From positions 75,001 through 139,000 of the forward strand of contig NC_087387.1 of NCBI RefSeq assembly GCF_963675165.1: DNA of 64,000 nucleotides, read 5' to 3'. The translations under genes and the position numbers were made by a program. Below the pieces are notes generated by a model, which saw only the letters and a list, made by a program, of their open reading frames with translations, made no database searches and was not told the DNA's origin. This stretch comes from Halichondria panicea. Lineage: Eukaryota; Porifera; Demospongiae; Suberitida; Halichondriidae. This document shows, in pieces, positions 11,401-23,200 of this stretch. Within the stretch, counting starts at the first letter, position 1, and each line of letters opens with the position of its first letter.

Positions 11401-12219
11401 ATGAAGCTGGTGATATTGACAGTTCTGCTGCTGCTGTGTGTGCAAAGCCTAAAGGCACATGATGTGAGCCAGCAAGTGGACCAGCTGAATGAGAGACTAA
11501 GAGAAGCTACTGCTAACCTAGAGGCTATGTTGAACCAAGTGGAAGAGCAAGGATGGGACAAGCTGCTCAGGAGAGCTCTAGCCAGCACCCAGGAGGATAG
11601 ATCCCTAGACAGTGAACTGGCTCAAATAGAAAGGCTACTCTTCGGAGAAGTGAAAGAAGACGCAGCTACTGAACAGCAAGAACAAGACGAGATCTCAGAG
11701 ATAGAGGATCTGCTACGACAGGACGCTAACACTCAAGGATGGGGTAGTAGCATCTCACACGCCTTTCATAAGGTGACCAACACTGTCAAGAAGGTTGCCA
11801 AGAAGATTTGTGAGACAACTGCTCTCGACCAAGAAGTTGCTGCAGCAGACACATTATTGGATGCTCGTGAGCAATTGCAGACACAGGCAACCATTCAAGA
11901 CGTTAAAATGACGAATGAAAATCTGGACCTGGGTGAAGATGAACTGGCTGAAATAGCGTCCTTCCTTGATCAAACTGAAGAGGTACAAGTGGAGGACAGT
12001 GGCCCTGCAGTGGAGGACAGTGGCCCTGCAGTGGAGAGGCTCCAGGCACTCATGGATCTAGCCCAGCAAGCAAAGGCCGATACAAAGCAAGCCAAGACTG
12101 ATGAAAGAGGGAGAGAGCGTGCAGGTGCTGAGGAGCTATCTGACAAGAAGGTCAATGCATTCATTTATCAGCTCATGGCTAAGAGGCTGATGAAGATACT
12201 TCAAGACAAAGATGTCTAG
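11401..12219 (+). CDS. Intronless secreted protein, acidic with an embedded cationic amphipathic block
   Basis: A 272-residue single-exon protein. The N-terminus MKLVILTVLLLLCVQSLKA is a clear signal peptide. The next stretch is acidic and Gln/Glu-rich and probably coiled. At about residues 112-136 there is a Trp-led cationic helix (GWGSSISHAFHKV, then VKKVAKKIC) flanked by acidic sequence. A nine-residue VEDSGPAVE unit is duplicated near residue 200. The C-terminus is basic (YQLMAKRLMKIL). The overall plan matches the putative antimicrobial-type precursors at 54-62 kb, especially 60129-60866. I recognise no named family. A TTAAAA-rich stretch at 11369 lies about 30 bases before the start. 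Confidence 0.7.
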   Translation: MKLVILTVLLLLCVQSLKAHDVSQQVDQLNERLREATANLEAMLNQVEEQGWDKLLRRALASTQEDRSLDSELAQIERLLFGEVKEDAATEQQEQDEISEIEDLLRQDANTQGWGSSISHAFHKVTNTVKKVAKKICETTALDQEVAAADTLLDAREQLQTQATIQDVKMTNENLDLGEDELAEIASFLDQTEEVQVEDSGPAVEDSGPAVERLQALMDLAQQAKADTKQAKTDERGRERAGAEELSDKKVNAFIYQLMAKRLMKILQDKDV

Positions 12220-12388
12220 TATGTATTATAGTGACTGGAGAGAACCTTGTAGAACATTGTAGAACATTGTATCTGTTAATTAGTAATTGCTGAATTTATT
12301 AGTGTTCCATTCATATAAACATTATGAAACGAGTACATATTTACAATCAACTATATAATAGTTTCTCTGTATCTATAAAGCTATAGTG

Positions 12389-12695
12389 TCAGTTGCTAGT
12401 TGCCTTGGTGAATCTCTGAGCAATGTCAGTCCAGTTGACCACCTCCCAGATGGACTTGACGTAGTCTGGTCTCACATTCCGATACTGGAGGTAGTAGGCA
12501 TGCTCCCATACATCTATACCCAACAGTGGAACCAGGCCTATATGCAGAGAGGGTGGTATACCATGGCATAGCTAGTGTGTGTGTTACCAGTGGTGGCCTC
12601 CAGAGGGTCCTGGTTAGCACACGTGCTTATCACCAACTGTTTGCGGCTCTTGTCATAGCCCTGAGTGGAGGAGACACATCGGATGGTGGAGCATG

Positions 12696-12778
<83 letters not shown>

Positions 12779-13277
12779 GCCCACTCACCAGCCAGCCCCA
12801 TCCTGAGCCCTGGATAGCTACCGTCTTAGCTGACAGCTGAGTCTTGAAGTTGTCAAACGATCCAAAGTCTCTCTGAATTGCATCAGCCAGATCTCCCGTG
12901 GGTAAGCCCCCGCCATTAGGGGATAGATTGTTCCAGAATATAGAGTGATTGACATGACCTCCACCATTGAACTTGATTGCGCCCTGCACAGCAATCATCC
13001 CAGACACATTACCTGTGTGGGGGTGATATGTATAATACAGTTATAGTATTATACTCCAACCTTGCTGCACAGACTCCCCAAGCTGCTCCTCTGCAGCATT
13101 GAGGTTGTTGACATAAGTAGCATGGTGTTTGGAATGGTGTAGCTCCATGATCTCTCCTGATACTACAGGCTCGAGGGCAGTGTAGGCATAGGGAAGCTCT
13201 GGGAGGGTATGCTTGAGGCGGGCCATCCCTGACATGCTCAGTCGAGCAGCTGAGGAGCGAAGAAAACAGGACAACAT
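12389..13277 (-). CDS. SOD2: Mitochondrial manganese superoxide dismutase
   Basis: Converts superoxide to hydrogen peroxide and oxygen in the mitochondrial matrix. Four exons: 13061-13277, 12789-13012, 12588-12660 and 12537-12389. Phases close. The first 25 residues ([20 protein letters not shown]) are basic and Ser-rich, a typical mitochondrial presequence. Mature sequence starts near [11 protein letters not shown]. The metal ligands are visible: His in MELHHSKHH, His in [12 protein letters not shown], and Asp and His in [20 protein letters not shown] is typical of Mn rather than Fe enzymes. The intron between exons 2 and 3 contains an 80-base (CA)n tract. It ends KATSN near the SOD-type C-terminus. 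Confidence 0.95.
12698..12777. repeat. (CA)n microsatellite in SOD2 intron 2
   Basis: About 40 uninterrupted CA dinucleotides, lying 10 bases from the donor of exon 2. Confidence 0.95.
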
Positions 13278-13732
13278 CTTTAACTTGGGTTCTTTGTGCT
13301 TTGGAACTGATCGTTACAATTATAAATAATTATTGTTGGGGTTAAAGGTCATTTGAAAATGATCGATACAGTAATAAGTGATAATTAGGTACTGTGTCAT
13401 GTGCTACTTTTTTACACTCCCTTCAACCATCCAACACTCATGCAAATGTTGTGAGTGAGGCTCCAAGAGCTGGGACCAAGCGTGGCAGAGTGTCTGCAAG
13501 CTTCATGGTAATCTCAGAGCTTGTAGGACGATACAGAGATAGCATCTACACTGCATAATTATTATATCTTGTTTATGAGAATTGACTTAGTCGTATCGTT
13601 ATTTTATAATCGTATCGTTATTATAAATAGCACAAAGCATTAATAACAATAATTATAGAAGTGATGGCATTGTCAAGGTATTGTAATTGAATGGTCCATT
13701 AATGTGTCAGTGTCAGTGTTGGATGATGAGTG
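13278..13732. other. Intergenic, AT-rich, no gene seen
   Basis: The stretch upstream of SOD2 and downstream of the small membrane-protein gene. It contains a short direct repeat (CGTATCGTTATT at about 13592 and 13610) and nothing else I can name. Confidence 0.5.
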
Positions 13733-13912
13733 TCACTTTCCTCTCTCCTCCACTAGAGTAGTGGAGTGGTGCCAGCCAGCATACAGTACAAAGGCCCAGG
13801 CCACCAGGGGCAGTGCCAACAAGAACTGAGGGTACAGGTATCATTCAGCACAACAATATACTCTACTCACCAGTGTCACTATCCAGTCTGTTAGTCTCTT
13901 GGAGAACCTCAT
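13733..13912 (-). CDS. Small single-pass membrane protein, 44 residues
   Basis: Two exons: 13871-13912 (MRFSKRLTDWIVTL) and 13733-13825. The joint is GT-AG and in phase. Residues 11-31 form one hydrophobic helix (FLLALPLVAWAFVLYAGW) flanked by basic residues on the N side and a charged C-tail VEERGK. Such proteins are often mitochondrial or ER small integral membrane proteins, but I cannot assign a family. Its upstream region faces the ankyrin gene, about 300 bases away, which suggests a divergent promoter. The presence of a spliced, in-frame two-exon structure is the main support. Confidence 0.55.
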
Positions 13913-14212
13913 AGCAGCTGTCTGCACAATGTAGCTGCTGCTGCTGGCTGGCTAGCTAGAGCTAGAGAGACTTCTACAGTCTAGGAGCTGCAAGAGAGAG
14001 GTGGAGTTACTGTGATTGCGCAATGCCTGAGCAGATACGCCCACTATTTGAGTGTGCGGGTTTTGAGGGTGGGGCTCCTTGTTCAACTGCAACCAACCAC
14101 ACCCAATGTTTGTGTGTTTGTGCAAAGAATTGATTCTCCTGCAGACAAGGTGAGCTATTGTTGCAACTTCTAGCCTTGCTGGTAGCTAACTGGAGGTCTC
14201 TCTCCTGCAGAA

Positions 14213-17200
14213 ATGAGTCAGGAGCCCTCACAAAAGTTGAGTGGAGGTATCACTCCAGAGCCTCCTGTGGAGATGCCTCCTGCACATATTGCAGTCACCA
14301 GGAACAATGTAGACCAGTTGTCAGAGCTGGTGGCCAGTGGGGAGATCTTAGTGGACCCTGGTAACCAAGAAACAGTGCTGCATGCAGCTGTGAGAGCTGG
14401 CTCAGGAGATGCAGTCAAGTATATCCTCAGAGAGAAGTTGGTCTCCCCCACAGCATTGTCTGTGGCTGGCCATACTGCAGCTCACTACGCTGCACTCTAC
14501 AATCAGCTGGATCTGCTCAAGGTGAGTGGTAATAGTTCGTATGCAGGGCTTTATATTTATTTGATTGTGCATTCTAAGTATTTCCGTGGGTTCAGCGTTC
14601 AGCCTGTATTCAATGCCTGCATGCGTATAGGTTGTGCTGACTTACGACAGTGGTTTGAGCCACCAGCTTGCTCACCAAACTGATGAGACAGGTCTCTCTC
14701 TACTCAGTTTAGCGGCACTTGGAGGTGAGGGGGTGGTGTGTGTTCGAAGTGTGCTTTTAGTGACTCTATACCCCCATCCAGGTAACAAGGACATGGCTGA
14801 GTGGTTATTGGAGGGCTACCCGGACCTTGCGAATGTAGCCAATAGTAATGGCAACCTGCCCGTACACTTTGCAGCTGCTCAAGGTATGTCTCTCTGGAGG
14901 TCTATAATGAAATGTGTTGTGTCTGCAGTGCTTAACTGTACACCTTGTACTATGACCTGCGTGTTAAGCGTACACCTTAATTGTACTATGACCTTTGTGC
15001 AGGGCAATTATCGATAGTGAAGCTACTGGTGACCAAGTGTGGGCGTGATATGGCGGAGACACAAGACTCCCGGCAAACACGACCAGTCTACTTTGCAGCT
15101 CAAGAAGGTAACCAGACACGCCCCCTTTTAGTGAGCTTAGTGATGATTCATGTTGTTTGTTAAAATTCCGTTGTTGGTGTGTACAACACCCAAGAGGTTA
15201 TGAATATCATTAACTCCAGCGTAATTATTCATGATAGTTGGTGTGTTCTAACTCTGCAGGTCGTATGAAAGTGCTGGATTACCTTATCAACGAACTTGGA
15301 GTGGATGGTGTTGCTAAGGACAAGGACAATATGAGCTGTGTACACGCAGCCACTCAGGGCAATCATCCCACCACTGTTAAGGTATGTCCCTCGTCCCCAT
15401 ACCCCCACACACTCAACCCCCTCCACGCTAGCTAGCTATAGACTCCTTCTTCACTGGAAACATGCAAACTCTGGATATTAGTATTCAATTCTTCATACAT
15501 TCATTCATACATACAGTGGCTCGTGAACAAACTGGGCACTAGTTTCATAACTGACAAGACTACCGATGGAGCCACTCCACTACACATGGCAGCCTGTATG
15601 TCCATTACCCCCACCCCTGTATCCATAGTTACCACTACCCCCCCACAGCCCAAGGCAACCTGGATATCCTGAGGTTCTTCCTCGATCGTCTGGAGAATGA
15701 AGGAGATGTCAATATCCAGGACAGTATCCAGGCAACACCCGCCCACGATGCAGCTGAGTTTGGACAGACCCAAGCCATGATTCTCCTCCTCAAGGCTGGA
15801 GCTGACCTCAGCATTCAAGACTATGTGAGTGTGTATACGCATGTGTCTCTGTGATACCCCCCACTGTGCTACCCCCCCTGTACTACCCTCCACTGTGATA
15901 CCCTCCACTGTGATACCCCCCGTACAGGTGAACAAGACCCCCCAACAGTTGGCAGTGGAGCAGGAACACACTGAACTGGCTAACCTCATCAGTGACTATC
16001 GTAAGGGAGGCCTACCCGCCATTGCCAAGTATGAGAAGAGGAAGAAACGCTCGAGAGAAGATGATCGTGAGAAGGGTCGTAGTGACGCTCGTACATCTCG
16101 TCAGGAAGCCATGGAACTGTCCACCGTCATACAAGCCACGGCTGAAGTGGTAGACAAGAGGAGAGAGCAAACTCTCCAGAGACAGGTGAGCCCTGGGGCC
16201 ATTACTATTCCTGCATGTTTGGCAAATGTCGTGCGAGATTTAACATAAAAAGTTCTGTTTTTCACCAATCTATTATTTTGTAATTTCCGGTGTAGAACTT
16301 TGATGTTTGAATTTTGGCATAATACCGTATATCTTCTAATTTATCGGACAGCAAAAAATAATTATTTTGGAAATTGTCTGGGTATAATTGGAACAGATTT
16401 TATAGAGCATGCGAAGTGTCCGGAATAATTAGAACAAGCAAGCAGCTGCATGCGAGCTAGCTAAGTTTAATAGAACAGTGTGCGACTGAATAGTTGCACT
16501 AGCTATCTAAAACTAGCTACTCAAAGCTATCTAACTGCAGCTCTCTAAGTCTTACTTGCCGTCTATGAATGTAACTCAACTTTTCAAGGTATTGTCCGGA
16601 TATTTAGAACAAAAAAGCACTGGAGTGTCCGTTGTATTAGAACAACGAAAATTGCCCTAAAGAGTGTCCGGGGTAATTAGAAATGTCTGATAAATTAGAA
16701 GATATACAGTAATAATAATAAACTAACCTGTTGTCATGGTGATACTCTTTATTTTACTGTAGGAGTCTCTCAAGAAGATGAACGAGGTCGGGTTGGAGGA
16801 CCAATCAAAAGAGCCGCTGGTCAATGGTGGGCATGGCAATGGTGGGCGTGGCAGGTCTCGTGGACGTGGGCGGAGTGCAGAGGAAAACGACATCGAACAC
16901 CATCTAGGACCACTCGTACGTGTGTGTGTGTGTGTGTGTGTGGACGTGCCGTTATGCTGTGCCCTGTGTAGGGTGGTATCTATGCTCGTCCGAACAAGAC
17001 AGCAGGACGTAGCAAATCAGGCTCCAAACACAACAGTGACATAGAGGACTTTATTGATGAGACAATGTCCCATCGTTCTTACTCCTCCCACAAACACCGT
17101 AGCCCTCCTTATCGGTGAGTGTGGTAGGCAACTAGTGCACACTAGCCCTCCTTATCGGTGAGTGTGGTAGGCAACTAGTGCACACTAGCCCTCCTTATCT

Positions 17201-20200
17201 GTGAGTGTGGTAGGCAACTAGTGCACACTAGCCCTCCTTATCTGTGAGTGTGGTAGGCAACTAGTGCACACTAGCCCTCCTTATCTGTGAGTGTGGTAGG
17301 CAACTAGTGCACACTAGCCCTCCTTATCGGTGAGTGTGGTAGGCAACTAGTGCACACTAGCCCTCCTTATCGGTGAGTGTGGTAGGCAACTAGTGCACAC
17401 TAGCCCTCCTTATCGGTGAGTGTGGTAGGCAACTAGTGCACACTAGCCCTCCTTATCTGTGCGTGTGGTAGGCAACTAGTGCACACTAGCCCTCCTTATC
17501 TGTGCGTGTGGTAGGCAACTAGTGCACACTAGCCCTCCTTATCTGTGAGTGTGGTAGGCAACTAGTGCACACTAGCCCTCCTTATCTGTGAGTGTGGTAG
17601 GCAACTAGTGCACACTAGCCCTCCTTATCTGTGAGTGTGGTAGGCAACTAGTGCACACTAGCCCTCCTTATCTGTGCGTGTGGTAGGCAACTAGTGCACA
17701 CTAGCCCTCCTTATCGGTGAGTGTGGTAGGCAACTAGTGCACACTAGCCCTCCTTATCGGTGAGTGTGGTAGGCAACTAGTGCACACTAGCCCTCCTTAT
17801 CTGTGAGTGTGGTAGGCAACTAGTGCACACTAGCCCTCCTTATCTGTGAGTGTGGTAGGCAACTAGTGCACACTAGCCCTCCTTATCTGTGCGTGTGGTA
17901 GGCAACTAGTGCACACTAGCCCTCCTTATCGGTGAGTGTGGTAGGCAACTAGTGCACACTAGCCCTCCTTATCTGTGCGTGTGGTAGGCAACTAGTGCAC
18001 ACTAGCCCTCCTTATCTGTGCGTGTGGTAGGCAACTAGTGCACACTAGCCCTCCTTATCGGTGAGTGTGGTAGGCAACTAGTGCACACTAGCCCTCCTTA
18101 TCGGTGAGTGTGGTAGGCAACTAGTGCACACTAGCCCTCCGTATCGGTGAGTGTGGTAGGCAACTAGTGCACACTAGCCCTCCTTATCGGTGAGTGTGGT
18201 AGGCAATTAGTGTGTTATCCATCCCTCAGAATGCCACCTGGTATGGAGGAGGGACCTTACACTGCCATTAACCACGAGACTGCCTCTAATGTCAGCCGTC
18301 CATCACGTGTCAAGCGTTACCATGACAGTGACTCAGAGGTCAGCAGCTTTGCAGGATCAGCAGGACATTTCTATCGTGAGTCATCTCCCCTCTCTTATTA
18401 TCATGTCCATTAATCATGGCCCTACAGACTCTGGTCATTACCCCATGCCAATGGGTGGTGGCTATGGGCAGTTCCCTCCACCCCTCCCCCCTCCCCGTGG
18501 TACTCGGAGCATAGCCTCCAGTAAAGGCTCCTCCTATGCAGGGGGTGCTCCTCGTATGCCCCCCTATGGGGGTATGCCCTACGGCTACCTCCCTAACATG
18601 TACTACGGATACCATCCTCCCTATGCAGTAAGTTCTCTTCTACAGCTCTTATATTTATAGCATCCAACAATTATTGAGCATGTTACCCCCCCTAACCTGT
18701 AGGGCGGACCTGGCTACCCCCCACAGGCGGGCTCTAGATACCCCCCACAGGGCGGACCTAGATACCCTCCACAGCATTATGGGATGCCAATGTACGGCCC
18801 TCCACCTGGACTCTACTTACAGCGCCATAGACTACACCACCAACAGATGGTCGGGAGAAAGGCGCAACTACTCAACAAGAAGAAGAAAAAGGTATCGATT
18901 ATCTGATAGTGAATTCTGTGGATCCAATGTCAACAATTTTATGATTTTCTGAAAGCTCAGAAAAATACTTTTCAAATGGTGTCATCAAACTTCGTATTTG
19001 AGAGATAAAAGTATTTGCCAATTTGGCGATACCATGGATTATATATAGCCCATGGTCCGAAGCCGAAAAATGTCAAATTTAGGCTCCGAAGAAGTTTTGG
19101 ATTGAAATACATCATTTGAAAGGTCTCTTTCTAAGCTTTCAGAAAATTAAAAAATTGTTAACATTGGATGAACGGTACTCAAGTTAATGGGTGTTGAAAG
19201 ATGTCCCCCCTCCCCAATTTAATCAATGGTTCGGGGACTCTTTCAGCTGCTATAACTTGAATTCTGTGAATCCAATGTATGATTTTCTGAAAGCTCAGAA
19301 AAAGACCTTTCAAATGGTGTCATCAAACTTCGTATTTGAGAGATAAAAGTATTTGCCATTTGGCGATACCATGGATTATAGCCCATGGTCCGAGGCCGAA
19401 AAATGTCAAATTAAGGCTCCGAAGAAGTTTTGGATTGAAACACATCATTTGAAAGGTCTCTTTCTAAGCTTTCAGAAAATTAGAAAATTGTTAACATTGG
19501 ATGAACGGTACTCAAGTTAATGGCTGTTGAAAGATGTCCCCCTCCCCAATTTAATCAATGGTTCGGGGACTCTTTCAGCTGCTATAACTTGAATTTTGTG
19601 TATCCAATGTCAAAAATTTTATGATTTTCTGAAAGCTCAGAAAAATACCTTTCAAATGGTGTCATCAAACTTTGTATTTGAGAGATAAAAGTATTTGCCA
19701 ATTTGGCGATACCATGGATTATAGCCCATGGTCCGAGGCCGAAAAATGTCAAATTTAGGCTCCGAAGAAGTTTTGGATTGAAACACATCATTTGAAAGGT
19801 CTCTTTCTAAGCTTTCAGAAAATTAGAAAATTGTTAACATTGGATGAACGGTACTCAAGTTAATGGCTGTTGAAAGATGTCCCCCTCCCCAATTTAATCA
19901 ATGGTTCGGGGACTCTTTCAGCTGCTATAACTTGAATTTTGTGTATCCAATGTCAAAAATTTTATGATTTTCTGAAAGCTCAGAAAAAGACCTTTCAAAT
20001 GGTGTCATCAAACTTTGTATTTGAGAGATAAAAGTATTTGCCAATTTGGCGATACCATGGATTATAGCCCATGGTCCGAGGCCGAAAAATGTCAAATTTA
20101 GGCTCCGAAGAAGTTTTGGATTGAAACACATCATTTGAAAGGTCTCTTTCTAAGCTTTCAGAAAATTAGAAAATTGTTAACATTGGATGAACGGTACTCA

Positions 20201-23200
20201 AGTTAATGGCTGTTGAAAGATGTCCCCCCTCCCCAATTTAATCAATGGTTCGGGGACTCTTTCAGCTGCTATAACTTGAATTCTGTGGATCCAATGTCAA
20301 AAATTTTATGATTTTCTGAAAGCTCAGAAAAATACCTTTCAAATGGTGTCATCAAACTTCGTATTTGAGAGATAAAAGTATTTGCCAATTTGGCGATACC
20401 ATGGATTATAGCCCATGGTCCGAGGCCGAAAAATGTCAAATTTAGGCTCCGAAGAAGTTTTGGATTGAAACACATCATTTGAAAGGTCTCTTTCTAAGCT
20501 TTCAGAAAATTAGAAAATTGTTAACATTGGATGAACGGTACTCAAGTTAATGGCTGTTGAAAGATGTCCCCCCTCCCCAATTTAATCAATGGTTCGGGGA
20601 CTCTTTCAGCTGCTATAACTTGAATTCTGTGGATCCAATGTCAAAAATTTTATGATTTTCTGAAAGCTCAGAAAAATACCTTTCAAATGGTGTCATCAAA
20701 CTTCGTATTTGAGAGATAAAAGTATTTGCCAATTTGGCGATACCATGGATTATATATAGCCCATGGTCCGAGGCCGAAAATGTCAAATTTAGGCTCCGAA
20801 GAAGTTTTGGATTGAAACACATCATTTGAAAGGTCTCTTTCTAAGCTTTCAGAAAATTAGAAAATTGTTAACATTGGATGAACGGTACTCAAGTTAATGG
20901 CTGTTGAAAGATGTCCCCCCTCCCCAATTTAATCAATGGTTCGGGGACTCTTTCAGCTGCTATAACTTGAATTCTGTGGATCCAATGTCAAAAATTTTAT
21001 GATTTTCTGAAAGCTCAGAAAAATACCTTTCAAATGGTGTCATCAAACTTCGTATTTGAGAGATAAAAGTATTTGCCAATTTGGCGATACCATGGATTAT
21101 ATATAGCCCATGGTCCGAGGCCGAAAATGTCAAATTTAGGCTCCGAAGAAGTTTTGGATTGAAACACATCATTTGAAAGGTCTCTTTCTAAGCTTTCAGA
21201 AAATTAGAAAATTATTAACATTGGATGAACGGTACTCAAGTTAATGGCTGTTGAAAGATGTCCCCCCTCCCCAATTTAATCAATGATTCGGGGACTCTTT
21301 CAGCTGCTATAACTTGAATTCTATGGATCCAATGTCAAAATTTTTATGATTTTCTGAAAGCTCAGAAAAAGATCTTTCAAATGGTGTCATCAAACTTCGT
21401 ATTTGAGAGATAAAAGTATTTGCCAATTTGGCGATACCATGGATTATAGCCCATGGTCCGAGGCCAAAAAATGTCAAATTTAGGCTCCGAAGAAGTTTTA
21501 GATTGAAACACATCATTTGTTAGGTCTCTTTCTAAGCTTTTAGAATTTTGACGTTTGATCTACGCTACTAAAGTTATGGCTGTTTTAAGAGGCTCTATTT
21601 AATTAATTGCAGGGTCAGACTCCTAGTTACGATGCCTCGGCTGAACACTCTGGCACCCACACTCCAAGGAAGCACACAGGTATGCACGCCCCCACACACA
21701 CACACTCCTCATATACGCCCCTCACAGATCAGGACATGGGCTATGGTCCGTCAATGCTGGGGGCAAAGATGAAGGCTGGTGATGACCACGTCTTCCACCC
21801 ACCAGCTCCACCTATCACACAAACTGACGGCTCAATGGAAGCACATCACGAGGTTGTACCACATGACAGCAACTTCATCATGGCCAAGCGTACCGACGAT
21901 GGCTCCACCATTAGGAAGGTACGTGTGTGTGTATTAGTGTATACGCCCCCTCACCCCACACACCCTCACACTCACGCCCCCTCAGATTGGCGAGACCACA
22001 CTGAACCCTAATCAACATCAGAGGGAATATGATGGTCGCTATGACAAGTACATCATGACTGACTCAGAGTCTGATACAGACCTCCCGGAACATGTGGGTG
22101 TGGCTTGTGCTGCTGAGTCAGTTGCTATTGTTGCCATTGGTTGCGTGGCCGGACTAAGAGGACTCGCCAAAATGAGGAAAGACGTACGTAGTGTGGAGAT
22201 TGATTAGTCTCGGGTAGTGTGGAGATTGATTAGTCTCGGGTAGTGTGGAGATTAATTAGTCTCGGGTAGTGTGGAGATTAATTAGTCTCGGGTAGTGTGG
22301 AGATTAATTAGTCTCGGGTAGTGTGGAGATTAATTAATGATGATAATTTCTATTGTCTATAGAAACCATCCAAGGTGGTTGCCGCTAGTGATAAGCCGAG
22401 ACTGTCCTCTGCGTGGGATGATACGTTAGATCGGGGGGGCAGTAAGGGACAACACGAGGGGTCCTCAACGGCGATAGACGACCCCCTGCTGAGAGGAATG
22501 AGCCCTGAGGAGTTCGCCAGTCACGAGGAGTGGGAACGCAGTGACTGGGACCAAGGAAGTGGAGGAGGAAAAAAGAAGAAGAAAACAAAGAAAAGGGACA
22601 AGGTTTGTTTGTGTGTGTAGCTCTCTGTTGTGTATTGAGTGTGTGTGTGTATTGAGTGTGTGTGTGTGTGTGTGTTCCGTAGAAGAGCTCTGCAGAGGTT
22701 AAAGGTCAGACAACGCCGGGTCCAGTGGAGCCTCAGAGTGACTTATTAGCAGCTGAGATACACAAGCATGCAAGTGCCAGTGTCTCTAAGGGCCTGGGGG
22801 AACAGATCCTCTTCTCTGCCCTCGGTGCTAGGCACTCCTCCATGGTGTGTGTCAAGAATATATTGTGTAGCTCTTTGAAAAACTTATCAAATGTTGTTTC
22901 TTTCGGAGCAAAAAAAGCACGGGCTATAATAGCCTTAATTAGTGATTTCTCCGAAAAGTAGCTATTTCAGTAGCTGTCTTTGATGGTTGAGTTATGACTA
23001 TCCCATTACAAATAATTATAAAGAATGTGTACTGTGTATTGTGTGACCCCCCACAGCTGGACATAGCCGCCAGTGTTCCCGGCTCAAGGATATCTCTAAA
23101 CATGAGCAGTGAGGGGGAAGATGACGATGATGACTTCAATACCGCTATCTCCATGGTAACTGGGACCCCCCTGAAGGGCAACGCAAAGCTACAACAGTCA

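Noticed and set aside
17101-18205. CRISPR-like array of direct repeats
   Set aside because: Repeats are contiguous 43-bp units without spacers, and the host is eukaryotic. The unit is derived from an exon-intron junction.
19582-21516. Six repeated 69-70 residue minus-strand frames ([16 protein letters not shown] type)
   Set aside because: They follow the foldback repeat unit, vary with no protein-level constraint visible, and lie antisense in an intron.
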